Below, piece after piece: positions 45,303-56,796 of a stretch of 64,000 bases of DNA (positions are counted from its first letter, which is position 1; the number at the start of each line of letters is the position of its first letter). The notes beneath the pieces are model-generated. The model saw only the letters and a list, made by a program, of their open reading frames with translations, did no database searches and was not told the origin of the DNA. Position numbers and translations under genes: made by a program. Source of the stretch: Azonexaceae bacterium s22 (GTDB taxonomy: Bacteria > Pseudomonadota > Gammaproteobacteria > Burkholderiales > Rhodocyclaceae). The stretch is from positions 62,001 through 126,000 of the forward strand of contig WYCU01000007.1 in the NCBI GenBank assembly GCA_016617495.1. Direction: 5' to 3'.

Positions 45303-47102
45303 ATGCGTACCCATTATTGCGGACAACTCAACGCCTCCCTCGACGGCCAGATCGTCACCCTCTGCGGCTGGGCCCATCGCCGTCGCGACCATGGCGGCGT
45401 CATTTTCATCGACCTCCGTGATCGCGAAGGCCTGGCCCAAGTCGTTTGCGACCCGGATCGCGCCGAGGCATTCAAGATCGCCGAATCGGTACGCAGCGAG
45501 TTCTGCTTGAAAATTACCGGCAAAGTGCGCCCGCGCCCTGCCGGGACGACCAATGCCAACCTGGCTTCCGGCGAGATCGAAGTACTGTGCCATGAGATCG
45601 AGATCCTGAACGCCGCCGTTACGCCACCGTTCCAGCTTGATGACGAAAACCTTTCGGAAAACGTTCGCCTGACACACCGCGTGGTTGATTTGCGCCGCCC
45701 ACAGATGCAGAACAATCTGATGTTGCGCTACAAGACCGCCCGCGCCTTCCGTCGCTTCCTCGACGACAACGGCTTCATCGACGTCGAAACGCCGATGCTG
45801 ACCAAATCGACACCCGAAGGCGCCCGCGACTATCTCGTGCCGTCACGCGTCCACCCCGGCCAATTCTTCGCGCTACCGCAATCGCCGCAGTTGTTCAAGC
45901 AATTGCTGATGGTCGCCGGTTTCGACCGCTACTACCAGATCACCAAGTGCTTCCGCGATGAAGACCTGCGTGCCGACCGCCAGCCGGAATTCACCCAGGT
46001 CGATATCGAGACCTCGTTCATGAGCGAGGACGAAATCACCGCGCTGATGGAAAAGCTGATCCGTCGCGTCTTCAAGGAAGCCATCGACGTCGAATTGCCG
46101 GAATTCCCCCGCATGACCTACGCCGAAGCCATGCGCCGTTTCGGTTCGGACAAGCCAGACCTGCGCGTCACGCTGGAACTCGTCGACGTCGCCGACGCCT
46201 TCAAGGATGTCGCCTTCAAGGTATTTGCCAATATCGCCAATAGCGAAGGCGGTCGCATTGCCGCCATGCGCATTCCGGGCGGCACCTCGCTCACGCGCGG
46301 CGAGATCGACGAATACACCAAGTTCGTCGGCATCTACGGTGCCAAGGGCCTGGCTTACATCAAGGTCAACGATGTCACGCAGGTCAATGAAACCGGCCTC
46401 CAGTCGCCGATTGTCAAGAACCTCTCCGAAGCCTCATTGCGCACCGTCCTCGAACGTACCGGCGCTCAATCCGGCGACCTGATCTTCTTTGGCGCCGACA
46501 AGGCCAAGATCGTCAGCGATGCCCTCGGGGCACTGCGCATCAAGATCGGTCACGAAAAAGGTTTCGTCACCGGTGCCAAGTGGGCGCCACTGTGGGTCGT
46601 CGATTTCCCCATGTTCGAATACGACGACGAATCCAAGCGCTGGACCGCCTGCCACCACCCGTTCACCAGCCCGAAGGACGAGCATCTCGAATTCCTCGCG
46701 ACCGATCCGGGCAAATGCCTGGCCAAGGCCTACGATCTGGCACTGAACGGCTGGGAACTCGGCGGTGGCTCGGTGCGTATCCACCGCGCCGATGTGCAGG
46801 AGAAAGTCTTCGCCGCGCTCAACATCGGCCCCGAAGAACAACAGGCCAAGTTCGGCTTCCTGCTTGATGCACTGAAGTACGGTGCGCCGCCGCACGGTGG
46901 ATTGGCCTTTGGCCTCGACCGCATCGTCACCATGATGACCGGCGCCGAATCGATCCGCGACGTGATCGCCTTCCCGAAAACCCAGCGCGCCCAGTGCCTG
47001 CTCACCGATGCCCCTTCCGGGGTCGACGAAAAACAATTGCGTGAACTGCACATTCGTTTACGTCAGAAAGTGGAAACACAAGTCGAAGTGACGCCGGGCT
47101 AA
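45303..47102 (+). CDS. aspS: Aspartyl-tRNA synthetase
   Basis: Charges tRNA-Asp (and possibly tRNA-Asn); 599 aa, the bacterial size with a GAD insertion domain (about 290-415). OB-fold anticodon domain at 15-110 ([20 protein letters not shown]). Motif 2 near [19 protein letters not shown] and motif 3 [14 protein letters not shown]. Whether it is discriminating cannot be told here, as gatCAB is outside the window. Confidence 0.97.
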   Translation: MRTHYCGQLNASLDGQIVTLCGWAHRRRDHGGVIFIDLRDREGLAQVVCDPDRAEAFKIAESVRSEFCLKITGKVRPRPAGTTNANLASGEIEVLCHEIEILNAAVTPPFQLDDENLSENVRLTHRVVDLRRPQMQNNLMLRYKTARAFRRFLDDNGFIDVETPMLTKSTPEGARDYLVPSRVHPGQFFALPQSPQLFKQLLMVAGFDRYYQITKCFRDEDLRADRQPEFTQVDIETSFMSEDEITALMEKLIRRVFKEAIDVELPEFPRMTYAEAMRRFGSDKPDLRVTLELVDVADAFKDVAFKVFANIANSEGGRIAAMRIPGGTSLTRGEIDEYTKFVGIYGAKGLAYIKVNDVTQVNETGLQSPIVKNLSEASLRTVLERTGAQSGDLIFFGADKAKIVSDALGALRIKIGHEKGFVTGAKWAPLWVVDFPMFEYDDESKRWTACHHPFTSPKDEHLEFLATDPGKCLAKAYDLALNGWELGGGSVRIHRADVQEKVFAALNIGPEEQQAKFGFLLDALKYGAPPHGGLAFGLDRIVTMMTGAESIRDVIAFPKTQRAQCLLTDAPSGVDEKQLRELHIRLRQKVETQVEVTPG

Positions 47103-47105
47103 ATC

Positions 47106-47465
47106 ATGATGCACTTCTGGCTGCGTTTTCTGACGGTCGTTCTGCTGACTCTCGGAAGCGCAGCCGGGTTCGTCAATCCGTTCGTCGCGGTCGACACGGT
47201 TTCGGCGGCAGATTTGCCCAAAGAAGCCCAGCTTACGCTGGTGCTGATACGCAACAACGGCCCCTTCCCCTATGCCAGAGATGGCATCACGTTTGGGAAC
47301 TACGAAAAGCGCCTCCCGCAGAAACCCCGCGGTTATTATCGGGAGTACACGGTACCTACCCCGGGGCGGCGTGATCGCGGGCCGCGCCGTATCGTAGCGG
47401 GTAACGGCGGCGAATACTATTACACCGACGATCACTACCGAACGTTCTCACGTATTCGGGAATAG
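47106..47465 (+). CDS. Secreted barnase-like ribonuclease (N1/T1 family)
   Basis: 119 aa with an N-terminal hydrophobic signal (about residues 4-22). The rest matches small guanyl-specific RNases: the catalytic Glu fits E80 in YYREYTVPTPG, arginines R91-R95 in RDRGPRRIVAG, and the catalytic His fits H110 in TDDHYRTFSRI. All three catalytic roles are therefore filled. It lies four bases after aspS and two before a barstar-like gene, which supports an RNase/inhibitor pair. A second ATG one codon on is equally possible. Near copy of the dispersed word at 47182-47195. Confidence 0.85.
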   Translation: MMHFWLRFLTVVLLTLGSAAGFVNPFVAVDTVSAADLPKEAQLTLVLIRNNGPFPYARDGITFGNYEKRLPQKPRGYYREYTVPTPGRRDRGPRRIVAGNGGEYYYTDDHYRTFSRIRE

Positions 47466-47467
47466 CC

Positions 47468-47893
47468 ATGTCACTCTGCCCGCTCCTGTCATCCATTCCT
47501 GCCGGCACCTACGCGATCAGCGCCGCGCAGTTGCGTGGTATTGAACAATTACTGCCGACATCAGCCGACGCGATTCGTACAGTCGCCTTTCCCGCTAGCC
47601 GGAACATCACCGTCGCGCTAAAGCACATGGGACGAGCGCTGGCGTTTCCGGAGTGGTACGGCAACAATCTCGATGCCTTGATGGATTGCCTGTGCGACCC
47701 CGACGTTCTGGCGCCCTCGACAGAAATCCTGTTGCTTACCGACGTGGCAAACATCCACACTCCCAAGAAAACGCTTCAGACCCTCGCGGAAGTCCTGGTC
47801 GACGCCGCCTCGGAACGTTGCCGTAACGGCATGCCGCTATTCATTCTTTGCACGGATCCGCTTCCCGGGCTGCCGCCGCTTCCAGAAAAATGA
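47468..47893 (+). CDS. Barstar-family ribonuclease inhibitor
   Basis: 141-aa cytoplasmic protein with the barstar core: IPAGTYAISAAQLRG strand-helix start, then ALAFPEWYGNNLDALMDCL (about residues 57-75), where barstar carries the Asp/Trp/Asn residues that plug the RNase active site. It is longer at the N-terminus than B. amyloliquefaciens barstar (90 aa). It follows the RNase gene by two bases and overlaps nudB by four. It would protect the cell against RNase that is not exported. Confidence 0.88.
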   Translation: MSLCPLLSSIPAGTYAISAAQLRGIEQLLPTSADAIRTVAFPASRNITVALKHMGRALAFPEWYGNNLDALMDCLCDPDVLAPSTEILLLTDVANIHTPKKTLQTLAEVLVDAASERCRNGMPLFILCTDPLPGLPPLPEK

Positions 47894-48336
47894 GCGAGTT
47901 CAAGCGCCCGCTTTCGGTGCTCGTCGTTGTTCATACCGCCGCACTCGACGTGCTGATGCTCGAACGCGCCAAACACCCGGGATACTGGCAATCGGTGACC
48001 GGAAGCTGCGAACCAGGCGAAGACCTCGCCACCACGGCAATTCGGGAAGTGCGTGAGGAAACAGGGATCGATGTATTACCAGGCATGCTGACCAATTGGC
48101 ACCGCAGCAATCGCTACGCGATTTTCCCCGAGTGGCGACATCGCTATGGCCCGGATGTATTCGAAAACACCGAACACGTCTTTTCCGTCGAACTCCCGGA
48201 AAGGGTAGCCATCCAGCTTGCCCCGGAAGAACACCGCAACCATCAATGGCTAGCTTGGGAAGCTGCAGCACAGCGCTGCTTCTCCTGGAGCAACCGCGAC
48301 GCCATCCTTGGCCTGCCCCATCGAACAGGCGCCTAA
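47890..48336 (+). CDS. nudB: Dihydroneopterin triphosphate pyrophosphatase NudB
   Basis: Nudix enzyme of folate synthesis, 148 aa. Starts MSEFKRPLSVLVVVHT, typical of NudB. The Nudix box covers about residues 37-59 (GSCEPGEDLATTAIRE then VREETGID). The C-terminal HRNHQWLAWEAAAQRCFSWS includes the family WSNR motif. Translation is coupled to the barstar gene by an ATGA overlap. Along with thyA and folA, the third folate-related gene here. Confidence 0.93.
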   Translation: MSEFKRPLSVLVVVHTAALDVLMLERAKHPGYWQSVTGSCEPGEDLATTAIREVREETGIDVLPGMLTNWHRSNRYAIFPEWRHRYGPDVFENTEHVFSVELPERVAIQLAPEEHRNHQWLAWEAAAQRCFSWSNRDAILGLPHRTGA

Positions 48337-48344
48337 CCCCGGCA

Positions 48345-48372
48345 CTTGAAAGTGCGCGCACGCGCCCTATAT
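48345..48372 (+). promoter_or_regulatory. Sigma32-type heat-shock promoter of hsp20
   Basis: CTTGAAA (48345-48351), 13-base spacer, CCCTATAT (48365-48372), against the consensus CTTGAAA-N(11-15)-CCCCATnT; a single mismatch. It lies about 35 bases before the hsp20 ATG. Confidence 0.8.
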
Positions 48373-48405
48373 TCGATACAGGCAATCAACCAGAGGAGAC
48401 CAAGC

Positions 48406-49779
<1,374 letters not shown>

Positions 49780-49780
<1 letters not shown>

Positions 49781-50424
49781 TGCCGCCCGACCGCAGGGTG
49801 TGGTTGTTTGACCTCGACGACACCCTGCATCACGCCACACCCCACATCTTTCCCCACATCAATCGCTCGATGCGTGACTACATCGAGCGCCATCTTTGCG
49901 TCGACACCGCAGAGGCCAACCGCCTCAGGCAAGCTTACTGGGTTCGCTACGGCGCAACGCTGCTCGGCTTGGTTCGCCACCACGACGTTGACCCGGCTCA
50001 CTTCCTGGCGGAAACGCACCAATTCCAGGACTTGGCACGCCTGATCGTTTTCGATGCCCCCATACGGCATGCATTGCGCAGGTTACCGGGAAGAAAAATC
50101 CTGTTCTCCAACGGCCCGGCAAAATACGTCGATGCGGTGCTCGAACTGACCCGGCTCAAACCGTGCTTTGACGCCATTTACAGCGTCGAGCACCTGAACT
50201 ATCAGCCCAAACCGTCAATTCAGGCTTTCCGGCACCTCCTCCGGTCCGAACGTCTCGACCCGCGCCAATGCATTCTGGTCGAAGACACGCTAGCCAATCT
50301 CCAGACCGCCAAAAAGCTGGGCATGACGACCGTGTGGGTCAGCGCCAACTATCGAAAACCAGCCTTTGTCGACTTTTCCATCCGCTCCGTTGCGCAACTC
50401 CCGAATTGTCGCGGTCGACTATAA
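49780..50424 (+). CDS. HAD-family pyrimidine 5'-nucleotidase
   Basis: 214-aa HAD phosphatase. Motif I FDLDDTLHHA (residues 10-19), motif II LFSNGPAKY with Ser/Asn, Lys in QPKPSIQAF and motif IV LVEDTLANL. It matches the Sdt1-like pyrimidine nucleotidases that sit between argB and slmA in betaproteobacteria. The last residues (NCRGRL) and stop are encoded by a minus-strand copy of the dispersed word, so the natural end may have been moved by it. Confidence 0.88.
50406..50419 (-). repeat. Dispersed word GTCGACCGCGACAA, minus orientation, at nucleotidase gene 3' end
   Basis: Exact copy on the minus strand, followed by TTCGGG. It forms the last codons of the nucleotidase gene, 30 bases before slmA. 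Flank AAATTATA replaces the usual T-tract. Confidence 0.75.
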
Positions 50425-50450
50425 TTTCTGCCTAAAAAGGAGGAGGGCAC

Positions 50451-51062
50451 ATGGCCGCAAAAACGGGGGAGCGGCGCCTGCAAATTTTGCAGACGCTCGC
50501 AGAAATGCTGGAGTCCCCAAAAGGGGAAAAAATCACCACAGCCGCCTTGGCGGCACGACTGGACTGCTCCGAAGCAGCCCTTTATCGGCACTTCGCCAGC
50601 AAGGCCCAGATGTACGATGGCCTGATTGAATTCATTGAACAAAGCCTGTTTGGCGTTATTAACCAGATCACCCGCGACGAAGTCCAAGGCTTGAAACAAA
50701 CCGAGCTGATCATCGGACTGCTGCTGCAATTTGCGCAAAAAAACCGCGGGATGACCCGTGTACTTACTGGCGACGCTCTGGTTCATGAACACGAACGCCT
50801 TCAGAACCGCATCAATAGCCTGCTGGAAAAAATCGAGTCGGCACTCAAACAAGCACTCAAAGTTGCCGCCACCCAAGGGGCGATCAAACCCGATGCGGAT
50901 TTTGGGGCGCTGGCCAACCTGATGCGTTGTTATTGCGTTGGTCGCTGGGAACAGTTTGCGCGCAGCGGGTTCACTCAGGAGCCGCTCGCACAATGGCCAC
51001 GCCAGTGGCCGATGCTCTACTTCGCCTGCCTCTCGCAAGCGGGGGAAAGTACCGCCGCATGA
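50451..51062 (+). CDS. slmA: Nucleoid occlusion factor SlmA (TetR-like)
   Basis: 203-aa DNA-binding FtsZ antagonist that blocks division over the nucleoid. N-terminal helix-turn-helix: ITTAALAARLDCSEAALYRH (about residues 28-47), close to E. coli SlmA. The C-terminal region (AQWPRQWPMLYFACLSQA) is also SlmA-like rather than a ligand-binding TetR pocket. The very strong RBS AAAGGAGGAGGG (50436-50447) is a perfect 12-base complement of the small RNA candidate. Confidence 0.93.
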   Translation: MAAKTGERRLQILQTLAEMLESPKGEKITTAALAARLDCSEAALYRHFASKAQMYDGLIEFIEQSLFGVINQITRDEVQGLKQTELIIGLLLQFAQKNRGMTRVLTGDALVHEHERLQNRINSLLEKIESALKQALKVAATQGAIKPDADFGALANLMRCYCVGRWEQFARSGFTQEPLAQWPRQWPMLYFACLSQAGESTAA

Positions 51063-51092
51063 TCTACATGCGGCGGCAACCACACCCCGGAC

Positions 51093-52163
<1,071 letters not shown>

Positions 52164-52229
52164 TCATAATTAACTAGATAGCACGCGCTGTCTCCCGCTT
52201 CACCTCCCTGAGCGGGCGCCTTGACCTTG

Positions 52230-52883
52230 TTAAGGCATTTTTGCCCCCGGACCCCCCTTATCCGGGGGCTCTTTGTTTTCCTGCTGCAGCGACAACCATC
52301 CGGCCAACACCGACTCCGCTTCATTGATGCCTGACTTCTTCAGGCTGGAAAATAGCTGTGCGGAATAAAGGCCATCACCGCCCCATTTCGCGAGCTCGCC
52401 TTTAACCTGGCGCAAAACAGCGTTCTGTTCCTGACGGCTTAACTTGTCCGACTTGGAAAGCAACACATGAATCGGTCGCCCAGTAGGCCTGAACCAGTCA
52501 ACAAGCCGTATATCCAAAGGCGTAAAGGGGCGACGCGCATCCATGATGAGAACCAAGCCCTTGAGCTGCTCACGACCGCTCAAATATGGCCCGATCAAGC
52601 CTTCCCACTGACGCCGGATCTCCTCCGGTGCCTTTGCAAATCCATACCCAGGCAGATCGACAAAATATTTGCCCTCGGCGAGCTGAAAATAATTCAGGTG
52701 CTGCGTTCTGCCCGGCGTCTTGCTCACAAACGCCAGCCGCACTCGACCTGCCAAAGTATTGATCGCCGAAGATTTTCCGGCATTGGAACGGCCCGCAAAC
52801 GCGACTTCGCACACTGCATCTTTCGGCAGGTCACGCAGATGGGCAACGGTGGTAGAAAAAACCGCCTTCTGGAACAAGGGCAT
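52230..52883 (-). CDS. ysxC: Ribosome biogenesis GTPase YsxC/EngB
   Basis: 217 aa TRAFAC GTPase needed for 50S assembly. G1 [13 protein letters not shown] (about residues 30-42), G3 [12 protein letters not shown]4 LLSKSDKL. The start [20 protein letters not shown] matches the family. The C-terminal tail is Pro/Gly-rich. Divergent from cytochrome c4, the standard betaproteobacterial layout. Confidence 0.95.
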   Translation of the reverse strand: MPLFQKAVFSTTVAHLRDLPKDAVCEVAFAGRSNAGKSSAINTLAGRVRLAFVSKTPGRTQHLNYFQLAEGKYFVDLPGYGFAKAPEEIRRQWEGLIGPYLSGREQLKGLVLIMDARRPFTPLDIRLVDWFRPTGRPIHVLLSKSDKLSRQEQNAVLRQVKGELAKWGGDGLYSAQLFSSLKKSGINEAESVLAGWLSLQQENKEPPDKGGPGAKMP

Positions 52884-52991
52884 AAAAAACTCTGAAGACC
52901 CGCCAACACTCAGGCGAACTAATATAGAATAACAGGTTTGAAACTTCCGTTCCGGTCAAAGCGCGCCTGATCGCGCACAAGGAGTCAGAAA

Positions 52992-53624
52992 ATGGTCCGT
53001 ACAGCGGCAATTGCAATTCTTCTTGCCACCAGCCTTAACGCCTTCGCTGCAGAGCAGTCTGCCAAGGCTGACCCAGCCAAGGGCAAGGCCATCGCCGAAA
53101 CCGTTTGCGTTGCGTGCCATGGTGCAGACGGCAACAGTGCCGCCCCCGCCAACCCAAAACTGGCATCCCAAGGCGAAGCCTATCTGTACAAGCAATTGAA
53201 GGATTTCAAAGCCGCCGATGGCAAACCGGCCGCTCGGAACAACGCCATTATGGGCGGTATGGTCGCCGCGCTTTCGGACGAAGACATGCGCAACGTCGCC
53301 GCTTGGTACGCCAGCCAGAAGATCGTTCCTGCCGCAGCCAAAGACGAATCAAAAATCGCTCTGGGTCAAAAGCTCTGGCGCCAAGGCGATTTCCGTAAGG
53401 GCATTCCGGCTTGCGCCGGCTGCCACGGCCCCGCTGGTGCAGGCATTCCTGCACAGTTCCCACGCATTGCCGGGCAGTTTCCCGAATATACTGATGCTCA
53501 GTTGAAGGCATTCCGCTCCGGCGAACGTGCCAACGACCCGGAAAAAATGATGCGCATGATCGCCGCTAAACTTTCGGATGCTGAAATGCAGGCGGTTTCC
53601 GAATACGCCGCCGGCCTACGCTAA
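52992..53624 (+). CDS. Di-haem cytochrome c4
   Basis: 210-aa periplasmic electron carrier with a signal peptide ending NAFAAEQ. Two c-type haem sites: CVACH at 39-43 and CAGCH at 141-145, in two similar lobes of about 90 residues, each with a distal Met (MGGMVAALSDEDM; MMRMIAAKLSDAEM). It usually feeds electrons to cbb3 or aa3 oxidases. AAGGAGTC precedes the ATG, and a terminator follows. Confidence 0.95.
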   Translation: MVRTAAIAILLATSLNAFAAEQSAKADPAKGKAIAETVCVACHGADGNSAAPANPKLASQGEAYLYKQLKDFKAADGKPAARNNAIMGGMVAALSDEDMRNVAAWYASQKIVPAAAKDESKIALGQKLWRQGDFRKGIPACAGCHGPAGAGIPAQFPRIAGQFPEYTDAQLKAFRSGERANDPEKMMRMIAAKLSDAEMQAVSEYAAGLR

Positions 53625-53642
53625 CCCGGAGCAATTCCAAGA

Positions 53643-53668
53643 AAAGGCAGCTATTAAGCTGCCTTTTC
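53643..53668 (+). terminator. Terminator after cytochrome c4
   Basis: Stem AAAGGCAGCT / AGCTGCCTTT with a four-base loop region, then TTCTTTTTC. Confidence 0.88.
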
Positions 53669-53737
53669 TTTTTCTGCCTTGGCAGTTTCATAACACAACG
53701 CTAGACTGCCATTGGCTAATTGTGGAGGAGACCTGAA

Positions 53738-54172
53738 ATGAAAACGCTAAAACAGTTGCTGGCCGCCAAAAAAGACAAGCCACTTGCCGCCGTCAGCCCC
53801 ATCGACACGGTATTTCACGCCCTGACACTCATGGCGCAATACGACGTGGGCGCCCTCTTGGTGATGGAAGGCGAGCAGTTGGTTGGCATCTTTTCTGAAC
53901 GGGACTACGCCCGCAAAATCATCCTGCAAGGCAAAAGCTCCAAAGAAACCCTGGTCAAGGAAATCATGAGTGACAAAGTTGCCTACGTCACGCCAAATAC
54001 GACGCTGGACGAATGCATGGCGTTGATGACGGAAAAACATTTCCGCCACCTTCCCGTACTGGAAGAGGACGGCGCAGTTGCCGGCATGATTTCGATTGGG
54101 GATCTGGTCAAGGAGACGATCAGTAGCCAGCGATTCCTGATTGCTGAACTGGAGCGATACATTACCGGATGA
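53738..54172 (+). CDS. CBS-domain pair protein
   Basis: 144 aa consisting almost only of two CBS motifs (about 8-65 and 78-135), with VGALLVMEGEQLVGIFSERD and RHLPVLEEDGAVAGMISIGD marking each. Such stand-alone pairs bind adenine nucleotides and act as energy-state sensors; a partner cannot be named. RBS GTGGAGGAGAC (53722-53732) sets the ATG at 53738 and is an 11-base match to the small RNA candidate. Confidence 0.9.
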   Translation: MKTLKQLLAAKKDKPLAAVSPIDTVFHALTLMAQYDVGALLVMEGEQLVGIFSERDYARKIILQGKSSKETLVKEIMSDKVAYVTPNTTLDECMALMTEKHFRHLPVLEEDGAVAGMISIGDLVKETISSQRFLIAELERYITG

Positions 54173-54182
54173 CCATTCCCGA

Positions 54183-54204
54183 AGCCCGCCAATGCGGGCT
54201 TTAT
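54183..54204 (+). terminator. Weak terminator between CBS gene and msrP
   Basis: Six-base stem GCCCGC / GCGGGC with loop CAAT, followed by TTTATTTAT. Read-through into msrP is plausible. Confidence 0.6.
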
Positions 54205-54266
54205 TTATCTCAAGGAACGTTTCTTCGCGAACGACGTCTGAAATTCGTAACGCCGATTTCAACCCC

Positions 54267-55250
54267 ATGGCAATCCGGAATGTTGCGAGTCGATTCGTGT
54301 TCTTCAGTCGTGCTAATCCCCCTCCCCCGTCCGAAATCACGCCTCAAGGAATTTATTTGGCGCGACGAAGCTTCCTAAACAAATTAGGTGCCCTAAGCGC
54401 AGGCGCGCTCGCCTCAGGCAACGCTTTCGGCCTCACGCTTCCCGCCCCGGCAAACGCCAATTTCCCAAAGCGGCAGCTAAATCCACAAGACAGCGACACC
54501 CGGGTCACGCCCTACTCGACCGTTATCAGTTACGGCAACTTCTACGAGTTTGGCCCGGACAAGGACAGCCCCATTCGCAACGCCCACCGGATGCGGACCG
54601 ATCCTTGGAGTATCGTTGTCGAAGGCGAAGTTTCCGCAGCTAAAACATTTCACATTGAAGACATTGTGAAATTAGCACCTCTCGAAGAGCGGATCTATCG
54701 TCTTCGCTGCGTCGAGGGATGGAGCGCCGTGATTCCTTGGCTAGGCTACCCCCTCGCGGAATTGATTAAGCGATGCAACCCGACCGGCAATGCAAAATTT
54801 GTCGAGTTTTGGTCGCTGGCCGATCCGGAGCAAATGCCTTACACGCGCATTCCGGTTTTACCTTGGCCCTACATTGAAGCACTACGCATCGACGAAGCAA
54901 TGCATCCGCTATCGTTCCTTGCCTTGGGGATGTATGGAAAAGTCCTGCCAAATCAGAATGGCGCCCCACTTAGAGTGGTCATCCCTTGGAAATATGGATT
55001 CAAGGGAGCCAAATCAGTGGTGAAAATCCGGTTTGTGGAACAACAGCCCCAAACGATTTGGACCAAGGCATCACCTAAGGAATATGGATTTTATTCGAAC
55101 GTAAATCCAGATATCCCCCACCCCCGCTGGAGCCAATCTTATGAAAGGCGACTTGGGGAGATCTTCAAGCGCAAAACGCTCCCATTCAATGGGTACGCAG
55201 ATCAGGTTGCAGGCCTTTACGCTGGCATGGACCCCCGACTTACCTTTTAG
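54267..55250 (+). CDS. msrP: Protein-methionine-sulfoxide reductase, molybdoenzyme subunit
   Basis: Periplasmic enzyme that repairs oxidised methionines; 327 aa. TAT signal with LARRSFLNKLGALSAGALAS (twin Arg at 33-34). The molybdenum-binding cysteine is Cys148 in YRLRCVEGWSAVIPW. It needs molybdopterin, whose adenylation enzyme mog is at 7.4 kb. The ATG at 54267 is the last before the TAT motif that keeps the full leader; no strong RBS is seen. msrQ follows after 11 bases. Confidence 0.95.
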   Translation: MAIRNVASRFVFFSRANPPPPSEITPQGIYLARRSFLNKLGALSAGALASGNAFGLTLPAPANANFPKRQLNPQDSDTRVTPYSTVISYGNFYEFGPDKDSPIRNAHRMRTDPWSIVVEGEVSAAKTFHIEDIVKLAPLEERIYRLRCVEGWSAVIPWLGYPLAELIKRCNPTGNAKFVEFWSLADPEQMPYTRIPVLPWPYIEALRIDEAMHPLSFLALGMYGKVLPNQNGAPLRVVIPWKYGFKGAKSVVKIRFVEQQPQTIWTKASPKEYGFYSNVNPDIPHPRWSQSYERRLGEIFKRKTLPFNGYADQVAGLYAGMDPRLTF

Positions 55251-55261
55251 AAAACACAAAT

Positions 55262-55921
55262 ATGCGCGCTGGCGTACTCACGTTAATAAAATTGGCAATA
55301 TTTACCTTGGGATTATTACCGGCGTCATATTTGGCCTGGCTAGTCGAATCCGCACCACTCGCCAACCCTGTCGAGTTCATTCAGCGCTTTAGCGGCACCT
55401 GGACTTTCAATTTTCTGCTGCTTACCCTGCTCGTGACGCCACTACGCCACCTCACCGAATGGCATTGGCTCACACGCATCCGTCGAATGTTGGGGCTGTT
55501 CTGCTTCGCCTATGCAACGTTACATGCGCTTGCATTTTTCGCCCTTGATCACGATTTCGAGCCCTTGAGCATCGTCAGTGACATACTCAAGCGCCCCTTT
55601 ATCACCGTTGGCTTTATCGCTTTCCTTCTACTCATACCGTTAGCGATTACATCGAACCAGTGGGCCATTCGTCAATTGGGGGGACGCCGATGGCAAGAAC
55701 TGCATCGCAGTATCTATGCAATTGCGATTCTCGCAACCGCACATTATTTCTGGCTGGCAAAAGGGAGTGCCATCGTCTGGCCCATCCTCTACGCAACGCT
55801 GGTAGGAGTCCTGCTGTGCTGGCGCGCCTTAAAGTGGTGGCATAAAGCCCATAGCTTTCGCCCCCCAGTCGCGGGAGCACCGATCAAGTTCTTTCCCAAG
55901 CCCCCCAAACCCGGGAATTAA
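55262..55921 (+). CDS. msrQ: MsrPQ haem-binding membrane subunit
   Basis: 219-aa inner-membrane b-type cytochrome of the ferric-reductase-like family that passes quinone electrons to MsrP. Six helices; haem-ligand histidines in ATLHALAFF, ELHRSIYAIAI and ATAHYFWLAK. Ends with a basic Pro-rich tail. Convergent with bioC, overlapping by four bases at the stop codons. Confidence 0.94.
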   Translation: MRAGVLTLIKLAIFTLGLLPASYLAWLVESAPLANPVEFIQRFSGTWTFNFLLLTLLVTPLRHLTEWHWLTRIRRMLGLFCFAYATLHALAFFALDHDFEPLSIVSDILKRPFITVGFIAFLLLIPLAITSNQWAIRQLGGRRWQELHRSIYAIAILATAHYFWLAKGSAIVWPILYATLVGVLLCWRALKWWHKAHSFRPPVAGAPIKFFPKPPKPGN

Positions 55922-56796
55922 CGTGCCTTCCTGTGGGGGTCGAAACGAATGATCGCGCGCCCATCTTCAAGCGACTTCGGTTGCGGCTTCCAGGCGTGTC
56001 CGTAGACAACCTCCAAGGTCGCGGGGAGCTTCCCGTTCTGCCTCAGGGAATCGTATCGTTCTCGAGCGGCAGACCAGTAGCCGCGGCCAGCCAAACCTTT
56101 CGAGCGCGTGTTCATCGCGCAAAAGGATCCTGAGGCTCTGCACTCGTGAAGGAGATCGTCGAACGAATCGTACGTGAGCGTAATCACCTCCATGTCCATC
56201 ACAGGATCGGCAAAGCCGGCAGCCACCAACATATCGCCAACATCGTGCATATCAAGGAAGTGGAGCGTTCGCGGCGGCCCATCCCCAAAGGCCCAGCGAA
56301 GCTCCTTCAAGGAGTCGGGACCAAGCGTTGAAAACATCAGCAACCCCCCGACCTCAAGAATGCGATGAACCTCGGTGAAGAAGGTTTGCGGCCTTCCCAA
56401 CCAATGCAAAAGGAGATTGGACCAAACCAGGCCAGCCGTCGCCGAACGAATGGGCAATGCAGTCACCTCAGCAGCCACATATTTGGTTACGCCCCGCCCA
56501 CGCTGAAGCCACCTCAACCAAGGTTTGGTGACGCCCCTTTCGTTTTTCAACATCTCAGGCGCAAAATCGACGCCAAAAGTTTCCGCATCGGGATAGCGCG
56601 CGATCAATCCCTCAAAACTTCCACCGCGACTGCACCCCAAGTCAAATACCCTTTGGGGTTGAATCCGGACATAATCCAGGCGTTCTTGCATGCGCCGGTC
56701 GATTTCCCGAGCAATGAAATCCCCTTGGTCGTAACGCGAGGCAAGTTTTGAAAATCGCCTGCGAACAAATGCTGAGTCGATCAAGGATGTGGTCAA
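55918..56796 (-). CDS. bioC: Malonyl-ACP O-methyltransferase BioC (putative)
   Basis: 292-aa SAM-dependent methyltransferase. Motif [16 protein letters not shown] (about residues 50-64) and [10 protein letters not shown] (post-motif). Start [20 protein letters not shown] is like BioC (RVRRAFSKAA). BioC starts biotin synthesis by methylating malonyl-ACP. The four-base overlap with bioB strongly supports this role over a generic methyltransferase. No bioF, bioA or bioD is adjacent. Confidence 0.85.
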   Translation of the reverse strand: MTTSLIDSAFVRRRFSKLASRYDQGDFIAREIDRRMQERLDYVRIQPQRVFDLGCSRGGSFEGLIARYPDAETFGVDFAPEMLKNERGVTKPWLRWLQRGRGVTKYVAAEVTALPIRSATAGLVWSNLLLHWLGRPQTFFTEVHRILEVGGLLMFSTLGPDSLKELRWAFGDGPPRTLHFLDMHDVGDMLVAAGFADPVMDMEVITLTYDSFDDLLHECRASGSFCAMNTRSKGLAGRGYWSAARERYDSLRQNGKLPATLEVVYGHAWKPQPKSLEDGRAIIRFDPHRKAR

